Part shown: positions 11,852-19,622 of the stretch, in pieces
Numbering within the stretch: the first letter of the stretch is position 1
How the letters are laid out: each line of letters opens with the position of its first letter
Assembly (NCBI RefSeq): GCF_020990385.1
Contig: NZ_CP087598.1
Span: 416,001 to 480,000 of the forward strand
DNA from: Paracoccus sp. MA
Lineage (GTDB): Bacteria; Pseudomonadota; Alphaproteobacteria; Rhodobacterales; Rhodobacteraceae
Length of the DNA: 64,000 nucleotides
Direction of reading: 5' to 3'
Translations under genes and position numbers: made by a program
The notes under the pieces: model-generated
Told to the model about the DNA's origin: nothing
The model's input: only the letters and a program-made list of their open reading frames with translations
Database searches by the model: none

Positions 11852-12301
11852 TCATCGCGGCGCCGGATTGTCCCGCCAGATGCGGAAATTCAGCGCCCCG
11901 GCCAGGGTCAGCCAGGCCAGATAGGGCAGCAGAAGCACGCCGGCCAGCAGGTCCAGCCGGAAGGCCGCGACCAGCAGCGCCGCGACCACCAGCCACAGGA
12001 TCGCCAGCACCGCCATGGCCGCGCCCGGCCGGCGCGCGCCGAAGAACACCGGCGTCCACAGGGTATTCAGCGCGATCTGTGCCGCCCACAGCGCCAGAGC
12101 GGGCCCGGCGCCGGGCAGGCCGGCCAGTCGCGCGCCCACCCAGGCCAGCAGCAGGTAAAGCGTGGTCCAGGCCACCGGAAACGCCCAGCGGGGCGGAGTG
12201 AAATCCGGCTTGCGCAGCCCGTCATACCAGCCGCCGGGCGGGAAGATCAGGCCGGTCGCGGCCGCCGCGCCGCAAGCGATCAGGAAGAACAGGAACGTCA
12301 C
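11852..12301 (-). CDS. tspO: TspO/MBR family membrane protein
   Basis: The 149-residue protein has about five hydrophobic segments. It has the family signature PPGGWYDGLRKPDFTPPRWA near the start, WTTLYLLLAWVGARLA, and ALNTLWTPVFFGARRPG. TspO proteins bind porphyrins and haem intermediates in the outer or cytoplasmic membrane and tune tetrapyrrole and photosynthesis genes in Rhodobacter. Here it lies alone between pip and the rimP leader. No haem or bacteriochlorophyll operon adjoins it, although hemH and cob genes are elsewhere in the window. Confidence 0.92.
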   Translation of the reverse strand: MTFLFFLIACGAAAATGLIFPPGGWYDGLRKPDFTPPRWAFPVAWTTLYLLLAWVGARLAGLPGAGPALALWAAQIALNTLWTPVFFGARRPGAAMAVLAILWLVVAALLVAAFRLDLLAGVLLLPYLAWLTLAGALNFRIWRDNPAPR

Positions 12302-12331
12302 GCCGCACCCCGCCCAAACAGGCGGCGCGCC

Positions 12332-13312
12332 CTATCGCGCCGCATCCCGGAAACAATCCATCACCCGCACCAGTTCCGCAGCGATTCGCGGTTCGCTCAG
12401 CGCATGGCCCGAGGCGGGGACCAGCCGCAGGTCGGCCTTGGCCCAGCCCTCGGCCAGCTCCCAGGCGGTGCGGGGCGGGCAGACCATGTCGTAGCGGCCC
12501 TGCACGATCACGGCCGGGATGTGCTCGATGCGGTGGCGGTCGCGCAGAAGCTGGCCCTCGGCCAGGAAGCAGTCATGGGCGAAATAGTGATTCTCCAGAC
12601 GGGCGAAGGTGCGGGCATAGTCGGGCGGCGCATGGCCCGGCCCGTTGATCTCCAGCCCCGCCAGGGCGTTTTCCCAGACCAGCCAGGGCAGGGCATAGCG
12701 GATCTCCCGTCCGCGGTCGCCGCTGAACAGCCGCCGGTGATAGGCGGCGATCATGTCGTCGCGTTCGGCCTCGGGGATCGGCGCCTGGAATTCGGCCCAG
12801 CGGTCGGGAAAGAAGCGCGCGACGCCGCCGCCATAGAACCAGTCCAGCTCGGCCCGCCGGCCCAGGAACACCCCGCGCAGCACCAGCGCCACCACCGGGT
12901 CGGGATGCGCCTGGGCATAGGCCAGCGCCAGGGTGGCGCCCCAGCTGCCGCCGAACAGGATGGCGCGCTCGATCCCCAGCTCGCGGCGGATCACCTCGAT
13001 ATCGGCGATCAGGTGCTGGGTGGTGTTCGCCGCCACCGCGGCATGCGGCAGCGAGCGGCCGCAGCCGCGCTGGTCGAACAGCACCGCGCGGTAATGCGCC
13101 GGGTCGAAGAAGCGCCGCATGAAGGGGCTGCACCCCCCTCCGGGTCCGCCATGCAGGACGATCACCGGCACGCCGTCGGGATTGCCGCTCTGCTCGACAT
13201 GCAGCATGTGGCCGTCGCCGACCACGATCATCCGGCGGTCGAAGGGCTCGACCATCGGATGCAGCCTGCCATGCGACGGCGTGCCGCCGATTTGCCCTGC
13301 CAATCTGTCCAT
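12332..13312 (-). CDS. pip: Prolyl iminopeptidase
   Basis: This 326-residue alpha/beta hydrolase releases N-terminal proline from peptides (peptidase S33). Visible elements are HGGPGGGCSPFMRRFFDP (oxyanion region), FDQRGCGRS, and the nucleophile elbow GGSWGATLALAYAQAHP. The catalytic Asp region GRYDMVCP and the His in SGHALSEP are also present. The start at 13312 keeps the whole N-terminal LHPMVEPFDRRM segment; a second Met at 13255 is possible. Neither has a clear Shine-Dalgarno sequence. It is divergent from ubiG across about 50 bp containing TATATAG. Confidence 0.93.
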   Translation of the reverse strand: MDRLAGQIGGTPSHGRLHPMVEPFDRRMIVVGDGHMLHVEQSGNPDGVPVIVLHGGPGGGCSPFMRRFFDPAHYRAVLFDQRGCGRSLPHAAVAANTTQHLIADIEVIRRELGIERAILFGGSWGATLALAYAQAHPDPVVALVLRGVFLGRRAELDWFYGGGVARFFPDRWAEFQAPIPEAERDDMIAAYHRRLFSGDRGREIRYALPWLVWENALAGLEINGPGHAPPDYARTFARLENHYFAHDCFLAEGQLLRDRHRIEHIPAVIVQGRYDMVCPPRTAWELAEGWAKADLRLVPASGHALSEPRIAAELVRVMDCFRDAAR

Positions 13313-13363
13313 GGCACCACTATATAGCGCCTCGCGCGCGCCCGCCACATGAAGGACGGCCAG

Positions 13364-14131
13364 ATGACCGAAAGACCAGCCCCCGCCAGCCCGGCCCCCA
13401 GCAGCATCGACCCGGCCGAGGTCGCCAAGTTCCAGGCCATGGCGCGGGAATGGTGGGACCCGAACGGCAAGTTCAAGCCGCTGCACATGCTGAACCCGAC
13501 GCGGCTGGACTATGTCACCGCCCAGGTCGCGGCGCAGTTCGGCCGCGACCTGGCCGCCCCCCGGCCCTTCGAGGGGCTGACGCTGCTCGACATCGGCTGC
13601 GGCGGCGGGCTGATGGCCGAGCCGATGGCCCGGCTGGGTGCCACCGTGACCGGCGCCGACGCGGCCGAGGGCAACATCGCCATCGCCGGCCTGCATGCCG
13701 CGGAACAGGGCCTTTCCATCGACTACCGCGCCACCACGGCCGAGGCGCTGGCGGCCGAGGGGCGCCGCTTCGACGTGGTCATGGCGCTGGAGATCGTCGA
13801 GCACGTCGCCGACCCGGCGCAGTTCATCGCCACCTGCCGCGACCTGGTGGCGCCGGGCGGCATGCTGATCGCCTCGACGCTGAACCGCACGGCGCGCAGC
13901 TTCGCCGCCGCCATCGTCGGGGCGGAATGGGTCATGCGCTGGCTGCCCAAGGGGACGCATGACTGGCGCCGCTTCATCACCCCCGACGAGCTGGCGCGGA
14001 TGACCGAGGCGGCGGGGCTGCGCGTCGTCGACCGCTGCGGCATGGTCTTCAACCCGCTGGGCTGGAGCTGGTCGCTGTCGCATCGCGACCTGTCGGTCAA
14101 TTACGCGATGACCGCCCTGCGCGACGCCTGA
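13364..14131 (+). CDS. ubiG: Ubiquinone biosynthesis O-methyltransferase UbiG
   Basis: The 255-residue SAM-dependent enzyme performs both O-methylations in ubiquinone synthesis. Motif I is [20 protein letters not shown]. Other signatures are [16 protein letters not shown] near the N-terminus, [10 protein letters not shown], and the C-terminal [13 protein letters not shown] and [11 protein letters not shown]. The start at 13364 has AAGGA seven bases upstream and is preferred over the ATG at 13349. An intergenic repeat copy begins within its stop codon (TGAGCTTCTT). It is divergent from pip. Confidence 0.95.
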   Translation: MTERPAPASPAPSSIDPAEVAKFQAMAREWWDPNGKFKPLHMLNPTRLDYVTAQVAAQFGRDLAAPRPFEGLTLLDIGCGGGLMAEPMARLGATVTGADAAEGNIAIAGLHAAEQGLSIDYRATTAEALAAEGRRFDVVMALEIVEHVADPAQFIATCRDLVAPGGMLIASTLNRTARSFAAAIVGAEWVMRWLPKGTHDWRRFITPDELARMTEAAGLRVVDRCGMVFNPLGWSWSLSHRDLSVNYAMTALRDA

Positions 14132-14154
14132 GCTTCTTCGTTCCGCAAATACCC
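14131..14154 (-). repeat. Intergenic element copy abutting the ubiG stop
   Basis: On the minus strand this reads GGGTATTTGCGGAACGAAGA and then AGC. It starts at the last base of the ubiG stop codon and is one of eight related copies in the window. Confidence 0.75.
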
Positions 14155-14188
14155 GACCGACACAGAGCGGCGGGGCGGGCCACAGCCG

Positions 14189-14214
14189 GCTTTCACCGTT
14201 TCCCAAATACTCGG
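14189..14214 (-). repeat. Second intergenic element copy after ubiG
   Basis: On the minus strand this reads CCGAGTATTTGGGAAACGGT followed by GAAAGC. It lies in the same orientation as the copy 35 bp upstream, giving a tandem pair between ubiG and the marR gene. Confidence 0.75.
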
Positions 14215-14228
14215 GCGACCGGCGCCCC

Positions 14229-14732
14229 TCAGCGCCCGCCGCGCGATTCGTGACGCAACGTCTCTTCCAGCTGCTTGCGCAGCATGCGCAGCACCGGCAG
14301 CGCCGCGCGCACCCGGTCGGCGCCGACATCGCGCACCACATCGGCGATTCGCGGCATGAAGGCCGCCAGCGCCGCGTCCCGCGCCGCCCGGCCCGCCGGG
14401 CTGATCGCCACGAACTTGCGCCGCGCGTCGTCCCAGTCCGGGCGGATGTGGATATGCCCGGCCCATTCCAGCCGCGACAGCGTGTTGGTCATCGCCCCGC
14501 GGGTGACATGGAAGGCCTCGGCCAGCTCGGCCGGCGTGCGCTCGACATTCAGATGCGCCAGCAGGTTCAGCACCGAGAAATGCGAGATCTGCATGCCCTT
14601 GGGCAGCGCCTTGCCGATCAGGTCGCGCGCCAGCTGGTCGGCGATGAACACCTCGGAAAACAGGCTGGCCGCAAGGGCATCGGCCGAGATGTCGGCATGC
14701 CCTGCCGGGTTGTCATGGGTCTTGTCGATCAT
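14229..14732 (-). CDS. MarR-family winged-helix regulator
   Basis: The 167-residue protein has the MarR core: ISHFSVLNLLAHLN, recognition-helix region TPAELAEAFHVTRGAMTNTLSRLE, and wing WAGHIHIRPDWDDARRKFVAIS. A C-terminal dimerisation helix follows. The ligand is unknown. The start at 14732 leaves 13 bp after the nitrilase stop; an in-frame ATG at 14771 overlapping the nitrilase gene is possible. It is downstream of grxC-nitrilase on the same strand and may be part of that operon. I infer it might respond to a thiol or amide metabolite, but nothing in the sequence proves that. Confidence 0.85.
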   Translation of the reverse strand: MIDKTHDNPAGHADISADALAASLFSEVFIADQLARDLIGKALPKGMQISHFSVLNLLAHLNVERTPAELAEAFHVTRGAMTNTLSRLEWAGHIHIRPDWDDARRKFVAISPAGRAARDAALAAFMPRIADVVRDVGADRVRAALPVLRMLRKQLEETLRHESRGGR

Positions 14733-14745
14733 GGGGTCTTGTCGG

Positions 14746-15597
14746 TCATGGGCCGGCGAAGTCTCGGTCATGCGTGAGCGATGGGATGCGGGACCGTGCC
14801 CCGAGAACGGCCTCGCGGTCAAGCGTGACGAAGGTGACGCCGGGCTCGCTGCCGCCGTCGGCCAGCACCTCGCCCCAGGGACCGACCGCAAGGGAATGGC
14901 CATGGCTGCGGCGGACCCGGCGCCCGGGGTCGAAATGCGTCGCATGGCTGCCGCATTGCGCCGGGGCCAGCACGATGCAGCCGGTCTCGATGGCGCGGGC
15001 GCGCAACAGCACCTCCCAATGCGCGGCGCCGGTCGTGTCGTTGAAGGCGGCGGGGACGGTCAGCACCTCGGCCCCGGCCTTGGCCAGCGCCCGGTAGAGC
15101 TGCGGAAAGCGCAGGTCGTAGCAGACCGTCATGCCGACCGGCAGCGGCCCTTCGGCCAGCACGGCCTGGCGGCCGGGGCGGAAGGCCGCGGATTCGCGAT
15201 AGGATTCGCTGTCCGACACCGTCACGTCGAACATGTGCAGCTTGTCGTAGCGCGCGCGGATCGCGCCGTCCGGCGCGATCAGGAAGCTGCGATTGGCAAA
15301 GCGCGTCTCGGCCGGATCGCCGGTCTTCAGCGACAGCGAACCGATCAGCAGCCAGATCCCCAGGTCGCGCGCATCCTCGCGCAGGGCGGCCAGGGTCGGG
15401 TCCTCGGCCTCGACATGCAGGATGCGCTCCTGCAATTCGCGGCCGGCGCCCAGCAGGTTGGTGGCCTCGGGCGTCAGCACCCAGCCGGCGCCGCCCTGCG
15501 CCGCCTCGCGGACCAGCGCCCGCGTGACCGGCAGGTTGCGCGCCGGATCGTCCGAGACGCTGAGCTGCACCAGCGCCGCCCGCAGCGCCTCGCTCAT
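14746..15597 (-). CDS. Carbon-nitrogen hydrolase, Nit1/deaminated-glutathione amidase type
   Basis: The 283-residue nitrilase-superfamily amidase has the Glu-Lys-Cys triad in TPEATNLL, YDKLHMFDV and VCYDLRFP. The segment AAFNDTTGAAHWEVLLRARA is typical of the Nit1/NitFhit branch, which hydrolyses deaminated glutathione. It is translationally coupled to the glutaredoxin gene (ATGA overlap at 15594-15597). That fits glutathione repair and metabolism. General omega-amidase activity is the main alternative. Confidence 0.88.
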   Translation of the reverse strand: MSEALRAALVQLSVSDDPARNLPVTRALVREAAQGGAGWVLTPEATNLLGAGRELQERILHVEAEDPTLAALREDARDLGIWLLIGSLSLKTGDPAETRFANRSFLIAPDGAIRARYDKLHMFDVTVSDSESYRESAAFRPGRQAVLAEGPLPVGMTVCYDLRFPQLYRALAKAGAEVLTVPAAFNDTTGAAHWEVLLRARAIETGCIVLAPAQCGSHATHFDPGRRVRRSHGHSLAVGPWGEVLADGGSEPGVTFVTLDREAVLGARSRIPSLTHDRDFAGP

Positions 15598-15857
15598 GCC
15601 GTCAGGCCCAGCAGCCCGTCGAGCTTGCCCTGATAGTCCAGCGCATGCAGGTCGTCGCTGCCGCCGACATGGCGGCCGTCGATGAAGATCTGCGGCACGG
15701 TGCGCCGGCCGCCGGCGCGCTGGGTCATGGCGCCGCGCAGCTGCGGATCGCGGCTGACATCGGTTTCCTCATAGGCGACGCCCTTCTTGCGCAGCAGCGA
15801 TTTGGCGGCAATGCAATAGGGGCAGGTGGGGGTGGTATAGATCTCGACCTTGGCCAT
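15594..15857 (-). CDS. grxC: Glutaredoxin 3
   Basis: The 87-residue thiol-disulfide oxidoreductase has the dithiol active site CPYC at residues 12-15, the cis-proline TVPQIFIDG, and the glutathione-binding VGGSDDLHALD. It reduces protein disulfides and glutathione mixed disulfides using GSH. It overlaps the start of the downstream amidase gene by four bases, which suggests a joint glutathione-related role. Confidence 0.95.
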   Translation of the reverse strand: MAKVEIYTTPTCPYCIAAKSLLRKKGVAYEETDVSRDPQLRGAMTQRAGGRRTVPQIFIDGRHVGGSDDLHALDYQGKLDGLLGLTA

Positions 15858-15891
15858 AAGCGCGTCCCGGCAGTCATTGTTCGGCCCTTAT

Positions 15892-16629
15892 CTATGCATC
15901 CTTGACCGCCCGCGCCAGAACCACCACCGAGATCGGCCCGGCGCCGGCGGTCCGCAGCGCCTCGGCCGCCGCCGCCATGGTCGCCCCCGAGGCCATCACG
16001 TCGTCGACCAGCAGCACCGCGCGGCCCTGCAGGCGCGAAGCCATGCGCGCCGGCACGGCGATGGCGCCCGCGACATTCGCGAACCGGTCGCCGACGCTGC
16101 CGTGGTCCTGCATCGGCGTGTGCCGCAGCCGCCGCAGGCCCCCGGGCAGATGCGCCAGCCCATGCGCCCGCGCCACGTGCCGGGCCAGCATCTCGGCCTG
16201 GTTGTATTTCCGCCGCAACAGCCGGCGCAGATGCACCGGCACCGGCACCACCACCATGCCCGGGCGCAGCAGCGGCTGAGCCGCCCGCGCCACCCAGTCC
16301 CCCAGCGCGGGCGCCAGGTCCAGCCGGTCGCCATGTTTCAGCATCAGCGCCAGCTGGCGTCCGGTGCCGCGATAGGCCAGCGCCGCGCGGCCGCGCAGCC
16401 AGGGCCGCTGGATGCGCAGGCAGTCGTCGCAGACCAGCAGCCCCGCCGCCTCATCGGCCGCATCCTCCAGCCCGTCGCCGGGCAGCGGCACCCCGCAGCG
16501 CCCGCAGCAGGTGCCCTGGATGAATTCCGCCTCGCGCCAGCAGGCGGGGCAAAGCCCGCCCTCCTCGGCCACCGGCGCGCCGCAACACAGGCATTGCGGC
16601 GGGTAGACCAACCGCAATGCGCCTTTCAT
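15892..16629 (-). CDS. ComF-family phosphoribosyltransferase-like protein
   Basis: The 245-residue protein begins with a double zinc-ribbon-like N-terminus (CLCCG, CPACW, CGRCG, CDDC). It ends in a PRTase domain with the PRPP loop AVLLVDDVMASGATMAAAAE. ComF proteins are linked to DNA uptake in competent bacteria, but in alphaproteobacteria the role is untested. The start at 16629 (MKGALRLVYPP) is chosen because it has an AGGGGG upstream and avoids overlap with the divergent methyltransferase. An ATG at 16662 would add 11 residues. The two genes are head-to-head with almost no intergenic space. Confidence 0.87.
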   Translation of the reverse strand: MKGALRLVYPPQCLCCGAPVAEEGGLCPACWREAEFIQGTCCGRCGVPLPGDGLEDAADEAAGLLVCDDCLRIQRPWLRGRAALAYRGTGRQLALMLKHGDRLDLAPALGDWVARAAQPLLRPGMVVVPVPVHLRRLLRRKYNQAEMLARHVARAHGLAHLPGGLRRLRHTPMQDHGSVGDRFANVAGAIAVPARMASRLQGRAVLLVDDVMASGATMAAAAEALRTAGAGPISVVVLARAVKDA

Positions 16630-16660
16630 CAGGCCGCGAAGCCCCCTATGTTCTGCCCCC

Positions 16661-17500
16661 ATGATGCCCGACCGTTCCACCCCCGTTCCCAGCCTTACCG
16701 ACCGCGGCGCGCTCGAGCGGAACCGCCGCCGCGCCCTGCGCCTTGGGCCGGTGGATTTCCTGCATCGAATCGTCGCCGACGAGATCCAGGATAGGCTGGC
16801 GGAGGTTAACAGAAGGTTTAGCGACGTCGCCGTGGTGACCGGCCTGCCGGAGTTCTGGCGCGAGGCCATGCCCGGCGCGAAGATCGTCGCCGACGCGCCC
16901 CAGCTGGACCTGCAACCCGGCGCGCATGACCTGGTGATCCACGCCATGGCGCTGCACTGGGCCGAGGACCCGGTCGGCCAGCTTGCGCAGGCCGCCCGCG
17001 CGCTGCGCCCCGACGGCCTGCTGATCGCCGCCTGTCCCGGCGGGCGCAGCCTCTCCGAGCTGCGCGAGGCGCTGACCCGCGCCGAGGCCGAGGTCGCCGG
17101 CGGCCTGTCGCCCCGCGTCCTGCCCATGGGCGAGATCCGCGACCTGGGCGGTCTGCTGCCGCGCGCCGGGCTGGCGCTGCCGGTCGCCGACCAGATCACC
17201 CAGTTCGCCAGCTATCGCAGCCTGTTCCATCTGGCCCGCGACCTGCGCGCCATGGGCGAGGGCAACGCGCTGGCCGGCCGGCTGCGCCGCCCGACGCGAC
17301 GAGATGTCCTGTTGCGCGCCGCCGCGCTTTATGCCGAAACCCATCCCGACCCGCAGGACGGCACGCGCATCCGGGCGACCTTCGACCTGGTCTTCCTGAC
17401 CGGATGGGCGCCCGATGCCAGCCAGCAGAAACCGCTTCGCCCGGGCTCGGCCAGGATGCCGCTTGCCGAAGCCCTGGCCCACACGAGAAAGCCCGAATGA
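16661..17500 (+). CDS. SAM-methyltransferase-fold protein of the NDUFAF5/BioC group
   Basis: The 279-residue protein has the layout of this family: an N-terminal NRRRALRLGPVDFLHRIVADE helix, AEVNRRFSDVAVVTG, DLVIHAMALHWAEDPVGQL (post-motif region) and ALRPDGLLIAACPGG. The usual glycine-rich SAM motif I (DxGxGxG) is not visible. The corresponding stretch reads VVTGLPEFWREAMPGAKIV, so catalysis is doubtful or the cofactor is bound atypically. Homologues methylate or hydroxylate a complex I subunit (NDUFAF5) or malonyl-ACP (BioC). The stop overlaps the hemH start (ATGA). Confidence 0.75.
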   Translation: MMPDRSTPVPSLTDRGALERNRRRALRLGPVDFLHRIVADEIQDRLAEVNRRFSDVAVVTGLPEFWREAMPGAKIVADAPQLDLQPGAHDLVIHAMALHWAEDPVGQLAQAARALRPDGLLIAACPGGRSLSELREALTRAEAEVAGGLSPRVLPMGEIRDLGGLLPRAGLALPVADQITQFASYRSLFHLARDLRAMGEGNALAGRLRRPTRRDVLLRAAALYAETHPDPQDGTRIRATFDLVFLTGWAPDASQQKPLRPGSARMPLAEALAHTRKPE

Positions 17501-18528
17501 CCCTTGCCGAGCACGCCCCCGCCAGCCACCCTCCGATTCCCGCCCGCAAGATCGGCGTGCTGATCGCCAATCTGGGCACGCCCGACGCGACCGATTACTG
17601 GTCGATGCGGCGCTATCTGTCCGAGTTCCTGTCGGACAAGCGGGTGATCGACTACCCGGCCTGGAAATGGCAGCCGCTGCTGCAGACCGTCATCCTGACC
17701 AAGCGGCCCTTCACCTCGGGGGCGAACTACAAGACCATCTGGAACAACGAGGCGAATGAAAGCCCGCTGATGACCATCACCAAGGAACAGGCGGCGGCGC
17801 TGCGGGACCGGGCGGCGGCGCTGTGGGGCGACCGGGTGATGGTCGATTTCTGCATGCGCTACGGCAATCCCTCGACCCCCGACGTGGTCGAACGCATGGT
17901 CAAGGCGGGCTGCGACCGCATCCTGTTCTTCCCGCTTTATCCGCAATATGCGGGGGCGACGACGGCGACGGCGAACGACCAGTTCTTCCGGGCGCTGATG
18001 GCGCAGAAATGGCAGCCGGCCTCGCGCACCGTGCCGCCCTATTTCGACCGGCCGGACTATATCGCGGCGCTGGCCGGCTCGGTCGAGCGTGCCTTGGGCG
18101 GCCGCCAGCCCCGCAAGCTGGTCGCCAGCTATCACGGCATGCCGAAACGCTATCTGCTGGAGGGCGACCCCTATCATTGCCAGTGCCAGAAGACCTCGCG
18201 CCTGCTGCGCGAGCGGCTGGGCTGGGACGAGGGCGCGATCGACACCACCTTCCAGTCGGTCTTCGGCACCGAGGAATGGCTGCGCCCCTATACGGTCGAG
18301 CATGTGGCCGAGCTGGCGCGGCAGGGCATCACCGAGATCGCGGTGATCTCGCCGGCGTTTTCCGCCGATTGCATCGAGACGCTGGAAGAGATCCAGGGCG
18401 AGATCCGCGAGGCCTTCATCCATGCCGGCGGCAAGGAGTTCACCTATATCCCCTGCCTGAACGCCGAGCCCGCGCATATCGACGTGCTGACCGCGGTGAT
18501 CGGCGAGAACCTGGCGGGGTGGGTCTGA
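17497..18528 (+). CDS. hemH: Ferrochelatase
   Basis: The 343-residue enzyme inserts Fe2+ into protoporphyrin IX, the last step of protohaem synthesis. It has IGVLIANLGTPDATDYWSM at the N-terminus, the FFPLYPQYAGATT loop, and the catalytic His region VASYHGMPKRYLLEGDPYHC. ISPAFSADCIETLEEIQGE precedes the C-terminus. The start MTLAEHAP at 17497 overlaps the previous stop, so the two genes are coupled. No terminator with a T-run is visible downstream; a hairpin at 18688-18710 lies 160 bp away. Confidence 0.96.
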   Translation: MTLAEHAPASHPPIPARKIGVLIANLGTPDATDYWSMRRYLSEFLSDKRVIDYPAWKWQPLLQTVILTKRPFTSGANYKTIWNNEANESPLMTITKEQAAALRDRAAALWGDRVMVDFCMRYGNPSTPDVVERMVKAGCDRILFFPLYPQYAGATTATANDQFFRALMAQKWQPASRTVPPYFDRPDYIAALAGSVERALGGRQPRKLVASYHGMPKRYLLEGDPYHCQCQKTSRLLRERLGWDEGAIDTTFQSVFGTEEWLRPYTVEHVAELARQGITEIAVISPAFSADCIETLEEIQGEIREAFIHAGGKEFTYIPCLNAEPAHIDVLTAVIGENLAGWV

Positions 18529-18779
18529 AGGCCCGCGCAGCCGCTGACGCCGATTGCGGGGGCAGGCCGCCACGGTTCGTCTATGTTACGGGGTTGTTCC
18601 AAAGCCGCCCGTTTCCTGGATTGGGGGCGTGAGCAGCGACGATCCCCTGCTGCCTGTGGAGACCGGATGTCAGAGCTTGTGTGACAAGGCTCTCTGAATC
18701 TCGGAGAGCCGCGTGAATTCAAAGCCGCCGGGTGCATGTGCGCTCGGGGTGTCTTTCACGTCCGTCATGCGAGACTTCC
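18529..18779. other. Non-coding stretch between hemH and yjhX
   Basis: No gene was found in this 251-bp stretch. It contains a 7-bp-stem hairpin (GGCTCTC 18688-18694, GAGAGCC 18704-18710). It also has a 10-bp direct repeat CAAAGCCGCC at 18600-18609 and 18720-18729. The codon-free, less regular composition marks the edge of the accessory islet. Confidence 0.5.
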
Positions 18780-19043
18780 ATGAACATCTCACGAAATGAA
18801 CAACGTGCGCTGCACGTCCTGGCCCTTGGCGGCCGTATCCTGCACGAGCGCGTCGACAGCGCCAAGATCACCTCCGTGACATGCGTCACGCGCGAGGGGA
18901 TGATCCTTGCCGGCTTCGATTTGGCCGTCTTCACCCGATTGCGGCGGAAAGGGCTGATCGAATCCCGGTCAGGCAGCCCGTATCGGATCTCGAAACGCGG
19001 CCGCTCCTCTGTTCGCGCGCAGCTCGACAATCAGGGGGCCTGA
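18780..19043 (+). CDS. yjhX: YjhX/TopAI toxin-family protein (UPF0386)
   Basis: The 87-residue product starts MNISRNEQRALHVLALGGRI and has the family hallmarks TREGMILAGFDLAVFTRLRR, GLIESRSGSPYRIS and the C-terminal VRAQLDNQGA. In E. coli, YjhX (TopAI) is reported as a toxin that binds topoisomerase I, and YjhQ, a GNAT-fold protein encoded next to it, is the antitoxin. The reading frame here is intact. An in-frame start at 18732 would add 16 unrelated residues. The neighbouring acetyltransferase-like gene is broken. The reported activity comes from the family, not from this sequence. Confidence 0.88.
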   Translation: MNISRNEQRALHVLALGGRILHERVDSAKITSVTCVTREGMILAGFDLAVFTRLRRKGLIESRSGSPYRISKRGRSSVRAQLDNQGA

Positions 19044-19044
19044 C

Positions 19045-19497
19045 ATGCTGATGCGCAATGAAACCGCCGGTGGCATCCCGGCGATCAGCCGGCTTGTCGC
19101 CGAAGCCATGGATGCTTGCGCAATCCACTGGAACCGAGGCCGGCCTCGTCGCGGCGCTGCGGGCGGAGAGGCCGCTTTCCCTCTCGCTTGTGGCCGAGGA
19201 CGAGGGTGAGGTGATCGGCTACCTGGGCGCTTCGGCGGCACGGATCGGCACGCAGGACGGCTGGGGCCTGATCGGCCCGCTTGCCGTTTTGCCGTCAATG
19301 GCACAGGCCCCTCCGCCGGTTGCGGGCCACCGGCCGCGGTGCGGCGCTGGTGGGCGAGCCCGCCTAGCATGGCCGGCCCGGTTTCCGGGCCTTCCCTGGC
19401 CTGGGCGCAGCTGGCTGCCCGGGGTGGTTCTGGCCCCGCCCTTCGACGGCACCGAGCCTTGCGGAAGCTGATCCATCATCCGGCATTCGGTCTGGGT
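19045..19497 (+). pseudogene. Decayed GNAT acetyltransferase, probable YjhQ partner
   Basis: One base after yjhX an ATG opens MLMRNETAGGIPAISRLVAEA. Around 19110-19125 the homology moves to another frame (TGTEAGLVAALRAERPLSLS, then EDEGEVIGYLGASAAR and GLIGPLAVLPS). Near 19300 it moves to the third frame (RPLRRLRATGRGAALVGEPA) and hits a TAG at 19365. A last piece (PFDGTEPCG) is back in the second frame. The acetyl-CoA loop (QGRGIG-like) expected between VLPS and LRRLRATG is missing. The order of pieces follows an N-acetyltransferase closely. At least two frameshifts, one deletion and one nonsense codon make it non-functional as a full GNAT protein. Confidence 0.85.
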
Positions 19498-19575
19498 CCG
19501 GAGGCGTGACCAAAGGTCGGGCCGCATCCTCCGGCGGTGCGGCCCGAGCCTTGGCTGATCCAAGCGGTCGAAACG

Positions 19576-19598
19576 AAAAAGGGGCCTTGCGGCCCCTT
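19576..19598 (-). terminator. Intrinsic terminator of the Tat-exported L,D-transpeptidase gene
   Basis: On the minus strand AAGGGGCC-GCAA-GGCCCCTT runs into T5. It sits about 25 bp past the stop. The stem is 8 bp and perfect. Confidence 0.9.
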
Positions 19599-19622
19599 GC
19601 TGTCGTTCCTGTCCCGGCCGGG

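Noticed and set aside
16629..16664. Longer ComF start at 16662
   Set aside because: It would overlap the start codon of the divergent methyltransferase and has no ribosome site, whereas 16629 has AGGGGG upstream.
18595..18730. 10-bp direct repeat CAAAGCCGCC 120 bp apart before yjhX, as a possible insertion scar or IS remnant
   Set aside because: Too short in GC-rich DNA to be meaningful. No transposase fragment or terminal inverted repeat was found.
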